Below are positions 7,156-15,282 of a stretch of DNA of 64,000 bases, piece by piece (the first letter of the stretch is position 1; each line of letters opens with the position of its first letter). This stretch comes from Selenomonadales bacterium (GTDB taxonomy: Bacteria > Bacillota > Negativicutes > Selenomonadales > Selenomonadaceae). The position numbers and the translations under genes were made by a program. The stretch is taken from the NCBI GenBank assembly GCA_900769615.1, contig CAAGHH010000009.1:1-64000 (forward strand), written 5' to 3'. The notes under the pieces were generated by a model. The model was not told the DNA's origin. It did not search any database and was given only the letters and a program-made list of their open reading frames with translations.

Positions 7156-8367
7156 ATGGATAAGAAAACCATCAAAGACGTTGACGTAAATGGTAAAAAA
7201 GTATTTGTCCGCGTTGATTATAATGTTCCTTTTGACGAAAATCAGAATATAACCAATGACACGCGTATGGTTCGCACGTTGCCGACGATTAATTACCTGC
7301 TCGATAACGGTGCAGCTGTAATTTTAGCTTGTCATATCGGTCGTCCGACGGAAGCTCGTGAACCGCAGTTTTCAACGAAGCATTTGGTAGCACACCTTTC
7401 GGAGCTCTTGAAGAAAGATGTTAAATGGGCAGCTGATTGCGTAGGTCCAGATGCTGAAAAAGCTGCTGCTGACTTAAAACCAGGCGAAGTACTCCTGTTA
7501 GAGAACCTTCGTTATCATAAGGCTGAAAAGAAAAATGATCCAGAATTTGCTAAAAAGCTCGCATCGTTAGCTGATCTTGCTGTCGATGATGCTTTTGGCG
7601 TTTCCCATCGTGCTCATGCATCCAATGCTGGTGTACCACAATATATTGAGTGCGTAGCTGGCTTCCTTATGGAAAAAGAAATTAATTACATTGGCAAAAC
7701 TTTGGAAGCTCCACAGCGTCCGTTCGTTGCTATCATCGGTGGCGCTAAAGTTTCTGATAAAATCGGCGTTATCAACAACATGATTGATAAGGTTGATACT
7801 ATTATCATTGGCGGCGGCATGGCTCATACTTTTGATGCCGCTAAAGGTCTGCCAATTGGTGACAGCCTTTGCGAACCGGATAAATACGAACTGGCTCGTG
7901 AACTTTTGAAGAAAGCTGAAGATAAGGGCGTAAAAGTTGTTTTGCCACGTGACCTTAGAGTTGCTAATATGTGGCCTGGCGATAAGGATTATGCAACGAA
8001 AGGCGAATCTAAAATCGTTGATGTCGATAAGGTTGAAGCTGGCTGGGACGCTCTTGATTCTGGTCCAAAGACTTCCGCTGCTTATACGGAAGCTTTAGCT
8101 GGTGCTAAGACGGTTATTTGGAATGGTCCGATGGGCGTATTCGAATTTGATGATTTTGCTCAGGGTACTTTGGCGGTAGCTAAGGCTGTAGCTAAGGCAA
8201 CAGATGAAGGTGCTATTTCTATCGTTGGCGGTGGCGATTCAGTTGCAGCACTTAAAAAGACTGGTTTAACGGATAAGATTTCGCATGTATCGACTGGTGG
8301 CGGTGCTACACTTGAGTTCCTCGAAGGCAAAGAGATGCCGGGCATTGCTGCTATCGCTGATAAATAA
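7156..8367 (+). CDS. pgk: Phosphoglycerate kinase
   Basis: The 403-residue protein transfers phosphate from 1,3-bisphosphoglycerate to ADP. The N-terminal substrate-binding RVDYNVPFDENQNI and HIGRP motifs are present, along with LLENLRYH, the GGAKVSDKIGV hinge region, NGPMGVFE and the C-terminal nucleotide-binding GGGDSVAAL with STGGGA. Length and motif order are those of bacterial PGK. A TTGGAGG site lies 10 bases upstream of the ATG. It lies between gap and tpiA on the same strand, 23-41 bases from the next start, consistent with one transcript for pgk, tpiA and gpmI. Confidence 0.98.
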   Translation: MDKKTIKDVDVNGKKVFVRVDYNVPFDENQNITNDTRMVRTLPTINYLLDNGAAVILACHIGRPTEAREPQFSTKHLVAHLSELLKKDVKWAADCVGPDAEKAAADLKPGEVLLLENLRYHKAEKKNDPEFAKKLASLADLAVDDAFGVSHRAHASNAGVPQYIECVAGFLMEKEINYIGKTLEAPQRPFVAIIGGAKVSDKIGVINNMIDKVDTIIIGGGMAHTFDAAKGLPIGDSLCEPDKYELARELLKKAEDKGVKVVLPRDLRVANMWPGDKDYATKGESKIVDVDKVEAGWDALDSGPKTSAAYTEALAGAKTVIWNGPMGVFEFDDFAQGTLAVAKAVAKATDEGAISIVGGGDSVAALKKTGLTDKISHVSTGGGATLEFLEGKEMPGIAAIADK

Positions 8368-8408
8368 TAGTTTCGTTACGTACATTTGTATTGGGAGGTA
8401 ATTTTCAA

Positions 8409-9158
8409 ATGGCAAGAACTCCGATTATTGCAGGCAACTGGAAGATGAACAACACTATTAAAGAGGGTGTTGAACTGGTAAAGGCTTTGGCACCGCTCGT
8501 TAAGGATGCTAAGGTTGATGTTGTTGTTTGCCCGACGGCTACGGCACTTTCTTCAGTTGCTGAAGCTGTCAAAGGTACGAACATCCATGTTGGTGCTCAG
8601 AATGTTCATTGGGAAGCTAAAGGTGCTTTCACGGGCGAAATTTCCACTGGTATGTTAAATGAAATCGGTGTTGACTATTGCGTACTCGGTCATAGCGAAC
8701 GTCGTGAGTATTTTGGCGAAACTGATGAAGGCGTTAACAAACGCGCTAAAGCTGCTTTTGCTGCTGGCATTACGCCGATCATCTGCTGTGGTGAAACACT
8801 GGAAATTCGTGAAGCTGGTACGTATCTTGATCTCGTTGCTGGTCAGGTTAAAGCAGCTTTGGCAGGCTTTATGGCTGAAGATGCAGGCAAGGTCGTTATT
8901 GCTTATGAGCCGATTTGGGCTATTGGCACTGGCAAAACGGCATCTTTTGAACAGGCAGAAGAAGTTTGCGCTCATATTCGCAAAACTGTTGGTGAAGTAT
9001 TTGGCGCAGCAGCCGCTGATGCAATCCGCATTCAGTACGGTGGCAGCGTAAAACCAGCTACGATTAAAGATCTCATGAAACAGCCGAATGTTGATGGCGC
9101 GCTTGTTGGTGGTGCATCACTTAAAGCTAAAGATTTCTCTGAAATTGTAAATTATTAA
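8409..9158 (+). CDS. tpiA: Triosephosphate isomerase
   Basis: The 249-residue TIM barrel interconverts dihydroxyacetone phosphate and glyceraldehyde 3-phosphate. GNWKMN supplies the N-terminal lysine, LGHSERR the electrophilic histidine, and AYEPIWAIGTGK the catalytic glutamate and mobile loop. Phosphate-binding GGSVKP and GGASLKA follow. The ATG at 8409 has GGGAGG about ten bases upstream; an in-frame TTG 18 bases earlier overlaps that site and is rejected. It follows pgk by 41 bases and precedes gpmI by 37, so co-transcription is likely. Confidence 0.98.
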   Translation: MARTPIIAGNWKMNNTIKEGVELVKALAPLVKDAKVDVVVCPTATALSSVAEAVKGTNIHVGAQNVHWEAKGAFTGEISTGMLNEIGVDYCVLGHSERREYFGETDEGVNKRAKAAFAAGITPIICCGETLEIREAGTYLDLVAGQVKAALAGFMAEDAGKVVIAYEPIWAIGTGKTASFEQAEEVCAHIRKTVGEVFGAAAADAIRIQYGGSVKPATIKDLMKQPNVDGALVGGASLKAKDFSEIVNY

Positions 9159-9195
9159 TCTACTCGGTAAGTTGTTTCGCAAAGGAGCAATATAA

Positions 9196-10725
9196 ATGGC
9201 TAAACTTAAAAATGCACCAGTAGCATTAATCATTATGGATGGTTGCGGACTCGGTGACAAGAGCGATAAGAATAATGCGGTACAGCAGGCTAATACGCCG
9301 GTACTTGATGGTCTTATGGCTAAGTATAAAACAAGCCAGCTTCAGGCATCTGGCGAATACGTTGGTCTGCCTGATGGTCAGATGGGTAATTCGGAAGTAG
9401 GTCATACCAATATTGGCGCAGGCCGTGTTATCTATCAGCAGCTTACGCGCATTACGCGTGATATTAAAAATGGCGATTTCTTCAAAAACAAAGCGCTCCT
9501 GGATATTGTAAATGGAGTTAAGGCTAATGGCGGTGCGCTGCATCTCTTAGGCTTGGTTTCACCAGGCGGTGTTCATAGTCATCAGGCGCATTTATATGCA
9601 CTGCTGGAATTAGCCAAAAAGAATGACATCAAAGAAGTTTATGTCCATGCTTTCCTTGATGGACGTGATGTTCCACCACAGAGTGCACAGCCTTTCTTAG
9701 AAGAGCTTGCTGCTAAATGTGAAGAAATTGGTGTTGGCATGATAGCTACGATAAGTGGCCGTTATTATGCTATGGATCGTGACCATAACTGGGATCGTGA
9801 GCAAAAAGCTTATGAGGCTATAGCTCATGCTGAGGGTGTCAGTGCTGATTCGGCAGTGGCAGGTCTTAAAGCCAGCTACGAAAATGGTGCTAATGATGAA
9901 TTTGTAGTGCCATGTGTCATAAAAGGCTATGAAGGCATGAAAAATGGCGATGGCGCTATTTTCTTCAACTTCCGTCCGGATAGAGCTCGTCAGCTGACGC
10001 ATGCGTTTGTTGATGCCGAATTTGATGGCTTTGAACGTGATGAAAGCCTGAAAATTCCGTTTGCAACGTTCTCACAGTATGAAGACGGTATGAATGCCAA
10101 AGTAGCATTCCCGCCGGAGACTATCAAGAACACTATGGGCGAAATAATTAAGAATCAGGGTATGACGCAGTTACGCATTGCTGAGACGGAAAAATATGCT
10201 CATGTAACCTTCTTCTTTAATGGTGGCGTTGAAGAACCATATAAAGGTGAGGATCGCATTTTAGTTCCTAGCCCGAAGGTTGCAACGTATGATTTGCAGC
10301 CAGAGATGAGTGCTATCGAAGTTACGGATAAAGTCGTTGAGGCAATAAAATCAGGTAAGTATGATTTTATCATCCTCAACTACGCTAACTGTGATATGGT
10401 TGGTCATACGGGAGTATTCCCCGCAGTTGTAAAAGCCGTAGAAACGGTTGATACCTGTGTGGGTCGTTTTGTTGATGCTATCCGCGAAGTCGGTGGTGAG
10501 GTTTGCATCACTGCTGATCATGGTAATGCTGATAAGATGATGGATTATGATAATGGTCAGCCATTTACGAAGCATACGACTAATCCAGTTCCGTTTATCG
10601 TAGTATCGGATCGGGTAAAGGCTGTTAAAGATGGCGCACTTTGCGACATCGCACCAACGCTTTTAACCTTAGCTGGAGTAGATATTCCGGCCGAAATGAC
10701 CGGTAAAAACCTGGTTGAAATCTAA
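9196..10725 (+). CDS. gpmI: 2,3-bisphosphoglycerate-independent phosphoglycerate mutase
   Basis: The 509-residue, manganese-dependent alkaline-phosphatase-superfamily enzyme converts 3- to 2-phosphoglycerate. The N terminus holds the metal-binding MDGCGLGD, and MGNSEVGHTNIGAGR carries the serine that is phosphorylated during catalysis. DGRDVPP, FFNFRPDRARQ, a late NYANCDMVGHTG and ADHGNADKM complete the phosphatase and transferase metal sites. AAAGGAGC precedes the ATG. In many Firmicutes eno follows; here it is missing and an iron-sulfur scaffold-like gene comes next, so enolase must lie elsewhere. Confidence 0.97.
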   Translation: MAKLKNAPVALIIMDGCGLGDKSDKNNAVQQANTPVLDGLMAKYKTSQLQASGEYVGLPDGQMGNSEVGHTNIGAGRVIYQQLTRITRDIKNGDFFKNKALLDIVNGVKANGGALHLLGLVSPGGVHSHQAHLYALLELAKKNDIKEVYVHAFLDGRDVPPQSAQPFLEELAAKCEEIGVGMIATISGRYYAMDRDHNWDREQKAYEAIAHAEGVSADSAVAGLKASYENGANDEFVVPCVIKGYEGMKNGDGAIFFNFRPDRARQLTHAFVDAEFDGFERDESLKIPFATFSQYEDGMNAKVAFPPETIKNTMGEIIKNQGMTQLRIAETEKYAHVTFFFNGGVEEPYKGEDRILVPSPKVATYDLQPEMSAIEVTDKVVEAIKSGKYDFIILNYANCDMVGHTGVFPAVVKAVETVDTCVGRFVDAIREVGGEVCITADHGNADKMMDYDNGQPFTKHTTNPVPFIVVSDRVKAVKDGALCDIAPTLLTLAGVDIPAEMTGKNLVEI

Positions 10726-10763
10726 AGCGCAGGTTTATAATGATTTAGTAAGACAGGGGTAAA

Positions 10764-10818
10764 AGCCAGCTGGCAAAAAAGATTGATTTTCTTTTATGCT
10801 AGCATTTGCCGGCCGGCT
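10764..10818 (+). other. Long stem-loop downstream of gpmI
   Basis: Two 12-base arms (AGCCAGCTGGCA and TGCCGGCCGGCT) pair with one mismatch around a 31-base loop. There is no T tail, so it is more likely a processing or stability element than a terminator. A weak promoter (TTGCCG, 16 bases, TATTAT ending at 10833) overlaps its 3' arm. Confidence 0.5.
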
Positions 10819-10860
10819 GAGCCTCAGTATTATATTTTAGAAAAGAGAGGAATACGAACA

Positions 10861-11556
10861 ATGATTGCTTATTCACAGAAAGTGGAAGACATGGCATGCG
10901 TAGCGCAGGAAGTACATCATGGCGCTGCTCCGATTCCAGAGGAAGGCAAATGGGTAAAATCCAAGAATGTACAGGACATCAGTGGCCTTACGCATGGTGT
11001 TGGCTGGTGCGCACCGCAGCAGGGCGCTTGCAAACTGACGCTTAATGTAAAAGATGGTATCATTCAGGAAGCTCTCGTTGAGACTATTGGCTGCTCGGGT
11101 ATGACTCATTCAGCTGCTATGGCTGCTGAAATTCTCCCAGGTCTTACGGTTCTCGAAGCTTTAAACACTGACCTTGTTTGCGATGCTATCAACACGGCTA
11201 TGCGTGAGCTCTTCTTGCAGATTGCTTATGGCCGCAGCCAGACGGCATTCTCTGATGATGGTCTGCCTATCGGTGCTGGTCTTGATGACCTTGGTAAAGG
11301 TTTGCGCAGCCAGACTGGTACGCTTTATGGTACACTGAAAAAAGGTCCACGTTACTTGGAACTCGCAGAAGGCTACGTTACGAAACTGGCGCTGGATAAA
11401 GAAAACCGTATCATCGGTTATGAAGTAGTTCAGCTGGGCAAGGTAATGGAAGCTGTTCGTCAGGGCAAAGATGCTAATGAAGCAATTAAGTCCAACACGA
11501 GCACTAAAGGTCGTTTCGCTGATGGCGTTAAGTACATCGACCCGCGTGAAGAGTAA
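10861..11556 (+). CDS. Iron-sulfur cluster assembly scaffold-like protein
   Basis: The 231-residue cytosolic protein has an N-terminal half resembling IscU/NifU scaffolds: CKLTLNVKDGIIQEALVETIGCSGMTHSAA has the family pattern in which a cysteine precedes a beta strand and a GCSG-type turn carries a second. The C-terminal half (YGTLKKGPRYLELAEGYV onward) is not typical of IscU. The family is known in anaerobic Firmicutes almost always next to the GGGtGRT gene, as here; the joint function is not established. The start is at the ATG with GAGAGGA upstream. It lies between glycolysis and the GGGtGRT gene, 55 bases before the latter. Codon bias is strong, suggesting high expression. Confidence 0.75.
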   Translation: MIAYSQKVEDMACVAQEVHHGAAPIPEEGKWVKSKNVQDISGLTHGVGWCAPQQGACKLTLNVKDGIIQEALVETIGCSGMTHSAAMAAEILPGLTVLEALNTDLVCDAINTAMRELFLQIAYGRSQTAFSDDGLPIGAGLDDLGKGLRSQTGTLYGTLKKGPRYLELAEGYVTKLALDKENRIIGYEVVQLGKVMEAVRQGKDANEAIKSNTSTKGRFADGVKYIDPREE

Positions 11557-11611
11557 GAAAACTATTCACTAGTTGTTGCAAGTTTTAGGTAATAAGGAAG
11601 GAATGAATAGA

Positions 11612-12613
11612 ATGTCATTATTCGAAGGCTATGAGCGCCGTATTGACAAAATCAACGAAGTCTGCAAACAGTATGGTATTGCATCCATCGAGGACGCAAA
11701 AAAGATTTGTGACGAAAAAGGCGTCGAAGCTGGCAAAATCGTTAAAGATCTCCAGCCGATCGCATTTGATAATGCTGCTTGGGCTTATACCCTTGGTGCA
11801 GCTATCGCTATCAAAAAGGGCTGCACGAAAGCTGTTGACGCTGCTAAGGCTATCGGCGAAGGCTTGCAGGCTTTCTGTGTACCAGGTTCCGTTGCTGACC
11901 ATCGTAAAGTAGGTCTTGGTCATGGTAACCTTGGTGCTATGCTCCTTTCCGAGGATGCACAGTGCTTTGCATTCCTCGCTGGTCATGAATCCTTTGCTGC
12001 TGCTGAGGGTGCTATCGGTATCGCGCAGACAGCTAACAAAGTTCGTAAGAACCCGCTGCGTGTTATTCTGAATGGTCTTGGTAAAGACGCAGCTCAGATC
12101 ATTAGCCGTATCAATGGTTTCACTTATGTTGTAACTGATTATGATTTCAAAGCTAACAAAGTAAATGTTGTTGAAGAAATCAAATACAGCGATGGTGTAC
12201 GTGCTAACGTAAAATGCTATGGTGCTGATTCCGTACAGGAAGGCGTTGCTATCATGCATTTGGAAGATGTAGATATTTCCATCACTGGTAACTCCACGAA
12301 CCCGACTCGTTTCCAGCATCCAGTAGCTGGCTGCTATAAGAAAGAATGCATCGAAAAAGGCAAGAAATACTTCTCCGTTGCTTCTGGTGGCGGCACGGGC
12401 CGTACGCTCCATCCGGATAACATGGCAGCAGGTCCTGCTTCCTATGGTATGACGGATACGATGGGTCGTATGCACAGCGATGCTCAGTTCGCTGGTTCTT
12501 CTTCGGTTCCGGCTCATGTTGATATGATGGGTCTCATCGGTGCTGGTAACAACCCGATGGTTGGTATGACAGTTGCTGTTGCAGTTGCCGTACAGGAAGC
12601 AATGAACAAATAA
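11612..12613 (+). CDS. GGGtGRT family protein of unknown function
   Basis: The 333-residue protein carries the family's signature GGGTGRTLHPDN near residue 265 and is glycine-rich around it. Other striking blocks are CVPGSVADHRKVGLGHGNLGAML and GNSTNPTRFQHPVAGCYKKEC, with several conserved cysteines that could bind a metal or cluster. No signal peptide or membrane segment is seen. The name reflects the motif only; no activity is known. AAGGAAGG lies ten bases before the chosen ATG; an upstream ATG at 11603 overlaps that site. It follows the scaffold-like gene, and the strong codon bias points to an abundant protein. A role in cluster insertion or storage is a guess. Confidence 0.85.
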   Translation: MSLFEGYERRIDKINEVCKQYGIASIEDAKKICDEKGVEAGKIVKDLQPIAFDNAAWAYTLGAAIAIKKGCTKAVDAAKAIGEGLQAFCVPGSVADHRKVGLGHGNLGAMLLSEDAQCFAFLAGHESFAAAEGAIGIAQTANKVRKNPLRVILNGLGKDAAQIISRINGFTYVVTDYDFKANKVNVVEEIKYSDGVRANVKCYGADSVQEGVAIMHLEDVDISITGNSTNPTRFQHPVAGCYKKECIEKGKKYFSVASGGGTGRTLHPDNMAAGPASYGMTDTMGRMHSDAQFAGSSSVPAHVDMMGLIGAGNNPMVGMTVAVAVAVQEAMNK

Positions 12614-12635
12614 TTTTTAAAAATAAATGCTAGCC

Positions 12636-12674
12636 GAAAACTCCTGCAATTATGCCGAATTGCGGGAGTTTTTG
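12636..12674 (+). terminator. Terminator after the GGGtGRT gene
   Basis: The stem AAACTCCTGCAATT/AATTGCGGGAGTTT (one G-T pair) with a six-base loop runs into TTTTG. It separates the GGGtGRT operon from the next gene. Confidence 0.88.
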
Positions 12675-12698
12675 TCTAAAAAGGGGGGGATGATTTCT

Positions 12699-13874
12699 AT
12701 GAATAAATTTTTAAAAATATTAATAACCACAGCAGCCTTGGGGGCTGGTAATTTGGCAGCAGCGAATAATAGCATTGAGGCAGCGGGGAATATTTGGGCT
12801 GTGGAAGAAGGCGCCATACCGGTTACTTTGTATAAGAGAATCATTATTATGCCCATGGAAAATGCTACAGCAGCGCAATCTGCACTGCAAAATAGTATTT
12901 TGCAGGAACGTGCTAGCAAGCGGTTAAAAAAGACAAAATTTGAAAATATGTCGGCTATGGCAACCGCAACGGAGAAAGAAGCACTGCTAGCTAGTTTGCA
13001 AGCGGGTGATGCCTATCTAGTGCCAAGGCTGCATAAATTAAAAAAATACACGGAAAAATCACCCGCTACTTGGGTAAATGTTGAAAAAGTAAGTTATGAT
13101 AATATTGAAAATGGACCACATGGCTCAGCTTATCGCTTGCATTATTGGAGTGCTTATGAACCATATTTGATACCAGAGCACTATAATCCGCGGTTAGATA
13201 TTGATATTGATTATACACTTTATGATGGTATTAGCAAACAGCCGGTAATGACCTTGGCTGATTATTATACCAGCGGGAATACTGATGAAAAAGATGCTTT
13301 TGAAACTATAACCAAGAATTTTACTGGTGATTGGAGCAGACTGAAAAAAGATCGTCGTAAAAATTATAAAACCAATTTAACTATTGGGTTTAAGCCGTTA
13401 AATTGTACAGCTGAAATAGCAAGCAATGAAATGGCTGTCCGCACTTTGGAATTTGCATTGCGTGATGAAGCCGCTAATCGCCTAAAAAATTTGCGGCCAG
13501 TTTTTACTAATGACGCAGTTTGTGATTATTATGTAACTGGAGAGGTAACTAAATACGCTTGTGAAAAAACTTGGATTGCACCAACGGTCAGTACCGAAAT
13601 GGACGAGGATTATAGCGAAGAATTTAGCTGGTATGACAAAAATGATAAAGAACACATTGGTTATCGTCGGCATTATCGCACAAAAATAACCGATTGCTTT
13701 GGTTATACCAAGCAAAGTTATCAGGTGGCTTTGAGTTTGCAATTAATAAATGCTAAAACGGGTGAAGTGATAGCAACTAAATACAAAACAGCTGGTGATG
13801 ATAAGCGTTATGCTAATGCCGTGCGCGATATATTGAAGGACTTTTACCGCGACGTTGATAAAAAAATCAAATAG
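12699..13874 (+). CDS. Exported protein of unknown function
   Basis: I do not recognise this 391-residue protein. A signal peptide covers residues 1 to about 22 (MNKFLKIL, hydrophobic stretch, cleavage likely after AAA or AAN). The mature part seems to contain two similar halves. The first has a strand (KRIIIMPMENATAA) followed by a helix, the second a helix (RTLEFALRDEAANRL) then strands ending in SLQLINAKTGEVIATKY. That strand-helix pattern resembles periplasmic TolB-N/CsgG/FlgT-type domains, but only loosely. GGGGGGGA lies about nine bases before the ATG; the gene is preceded by a terminator and is probably monocistronic. In a diderm Firmicute it would be periplasmic or outer-membrane associated. 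Confidence 0.65.
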   Translation: MNKFLKILITTAALGAGNLAAANNSIEAAGNIWAVEEGAIPVTLYKRIIIMPMENATAAQSALQNSILQERASKRLKKTKFENMSAMATATEKEALLASLQAGDAYLVPRLHKLKKYTEKSPATWVNVEKVSYDNIENGPHGSAYRLHYWSAYEPYLIPEHYNPRLDIDIDYTLYDGISKQPVMTLADYYTSGNTDEKDAFETITKNFTGDWSRLKKDRRKNYKTNLTIGFKPLNCTAEIASNEMAVRTLEFALRDEAANRLKNLRPVFTNDAVCDYYVTGEVTKYACEKTWIAPTVSTEMDEDYSEEFSWYDKNDKEHIGYRRHYRTKITDCFGYTKQSYQVALSLQLINAKTGEVIATKYKTAGDDKRYANAVRDILKDFYRDVDKKIK

Positions 13875-14031
13875 CAGCTTATTTTGTCGAGCATAAACAA
13901 CATGGCCGTATACTATTAACTAGGCTTTATGGTCTGGTTTCCGCATAAGCACAGTTGTCAGCAGATTTAGCATACTGATGTCTTGCGGGTGGACTTCAGT
14001 GCTATAATATTTAATTTTAAAATAAGAAAAT

Positions 14032-14073
14032 AAAGAGGTTCGCTGACTCATAAGAGCTAGCGAACCTCTTTTA
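14032..14073. terminator. Bidirectional terminator
   Basis: A perfect 13-bp stem AAAGAGGTTCGCT with its complement and a 14-base loop is flanked by A-rich and T-rich runs. It lies between convergent genes, nine bases past the stop of the minus-strand FliD-like gene. The 150 bases before it hold nothing recognisable. Confidence 0.9.
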
Positions 14074-14081
14074 ATAAACCT

Positions 14082-14921
14082 TTAGAACATCATGTCGATT
14101 AAGCCGCCAATCATTGAAAAGTTAGTCGAAGCGGCTAAGACTTTAGGATTGGTATAAGCCTGAGCAGTTATATAATCTTTGCCAAGCATGGTTTGCATGG
14201 ATGGGAAAAGATTGCTTTGCTGGGAGTTAGCCAAGTCAACATGATTATTGGCTTTGCCAGCAAGTCCATTGCTGCCCAAGATGTTTTTTACGCGATCCCC
14301 GTTTTCGGTAAGAGCCTTGGCAAGTTTGTCTTCATCGAGGCTCAAAGCACCAGTTTTACTATCGACACCAATACCAATTTTGGCATAAGTATCAGCACGG
14401 TAAGTAGTGTCACTAAAGACATTAGCCAGAGATTTTAGCCGTTTGCTGACATCGCTGTAGTCACTAGTTAAACCAATAGCATCGTTATAATCGGAAATTA
14501 ACAAGTTTACATTGCTGATGGCATTTTTTAGTGAATCACTATAGATAGTTTTGCCGGCGTTATCAGTAGTTATGTCGCTGGTGCTAAAATCATAATTCAT
14601 GCCCATAACCGTTTGTGCTGATCCTTTTAGATCACTCATCGTGGCTTTAAAGTCAGTCTGAAATGTTTTTTTGGCATCATTGTAGGAATTTACCAGTTCA
14701 GTGGTATTTTGCTTCAGCGAAGTTAAATTATCAAGATTAGCTGCTGATTGGCTGGCAGCATTAGTGTAATTTGACCACATTTTGCTGATAGAATCATCAG
14801 TTTGGCTGGTTTTGTCCGTTGAACCAAAAAGCATGTTGCTGAAATTAGTGTTGCCGGATAGTTTTTCAGCTGATTTGTACATGAGATAGGTATTGTTAGA
14901 CATAGCAGATATCGTAGCCAT
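14082..14921 (-). CDS. FliD-like (flagellar cap/hook-associated) protein, short
   Basis: The 279-residue protein resembles the C-terminal half of the flagellar cap protein FliD. It has a Ser/Thr/Asn-rich helical N terminus, then LISDYNDAIGLTSDYSDVSKRLKSLANVF and an AKIGIGVDSKTGALSLDEDKLAKALTENGDRVKNIL block, quoted here in parts, which is typical of the FliD C-terminal helix-turn region. A full FliD is much longer (over 450 residues), so this is a reduced relative. No other flagellar gene lies nearby. The ATG has AAGGAAGGGGG eight bases upstream; an upstream GTG is less likely. It may be exported by the flagellar route, or be a cap-like protein for another fibre. Confidence 0.6.
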   Translation of the reverse strand: MATISAMSNNTYLMYKSAEKLSGNTNFSNMLFGSTDKTSQTDDSISKMWSNYTNAASQSAANLDNLTSLKQNTTELVNSYNDAKKTFQTDFKATMSDLKGSAQTVMGMNYDFSTSDITTDNAGKTIYSDSLKNAISNVNLLISDYNDAIGLTSDYSDVSKRLKSLANVFSDTTYRADTYAKIGIGVDSKTGALSLDEDKLAKALTENGDRVKNILGSNGLAGKANNHVDLANSQQSNLFPSMQTMLGKDYITAQAYTNPKVLAASTNFSMIGGLIDMMF

Positions 14922-15282
14922 AAAATGCACCCCCTTCCTTGGAATATAAATACCTTCGTTACTTATATTATATCGTTTTTGCAGGTTTCTGACATTAATA
15001 ATTTTAAAAAAGTATTATAAACAATAACAATAATTAAACCATATAGCTATGAATAAGCTTAATGAATAACAAAAAATTACAGGGATTTTCTGAAAATAAT
15101 TTCTTTAAGCGAATTATTGTATTTTGTTTTACTTATGTGGACAAACCGTGTAGAATAGAAGCAGCAAGGGAGATGTAATTCCCGGTCGAGCGGTTAGTAA
15201 AATTGCAGCGACATCGGATTTTTTCGATAATTTTACTAGCAGCAAGTAATATGTATTAAAAGAATAGGTGGGGATTTTAATC
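14922..15282. other. Intergenic region between divergent genes, with pyk leader
   Basis: This 361-base AT-rich region has no gene. Toward the minus strand it holds a TATAAT at 14967-14972. Toward pyk it holds the promoter listed separately and a leader of over 100 bases with a 12-bp inverted repeat (15193-15204 with 15229-15240). An inner ATCG/CGAT stem and an eight-base bulge make a compound hairpin without a T tail. Confidence 0.6.
15128..15156 (+). promoter_or_regulatory. Promoter of pyk
   Basis: -35 TTTACT and -10 TAGAAT are separated by 17 bases. Transcription would start near 15163, giving a leader of about 120 bases that contains the compound hairpin. Confidence 0.6.

Noticed and set aside
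11618..12517. Open frame of 299 codons on the minus strand opposite the GGGtGRT gene
   Set aside because: Same cause: strong codon bias of the sense gene. No ribosome site and no plausible protein sequence.
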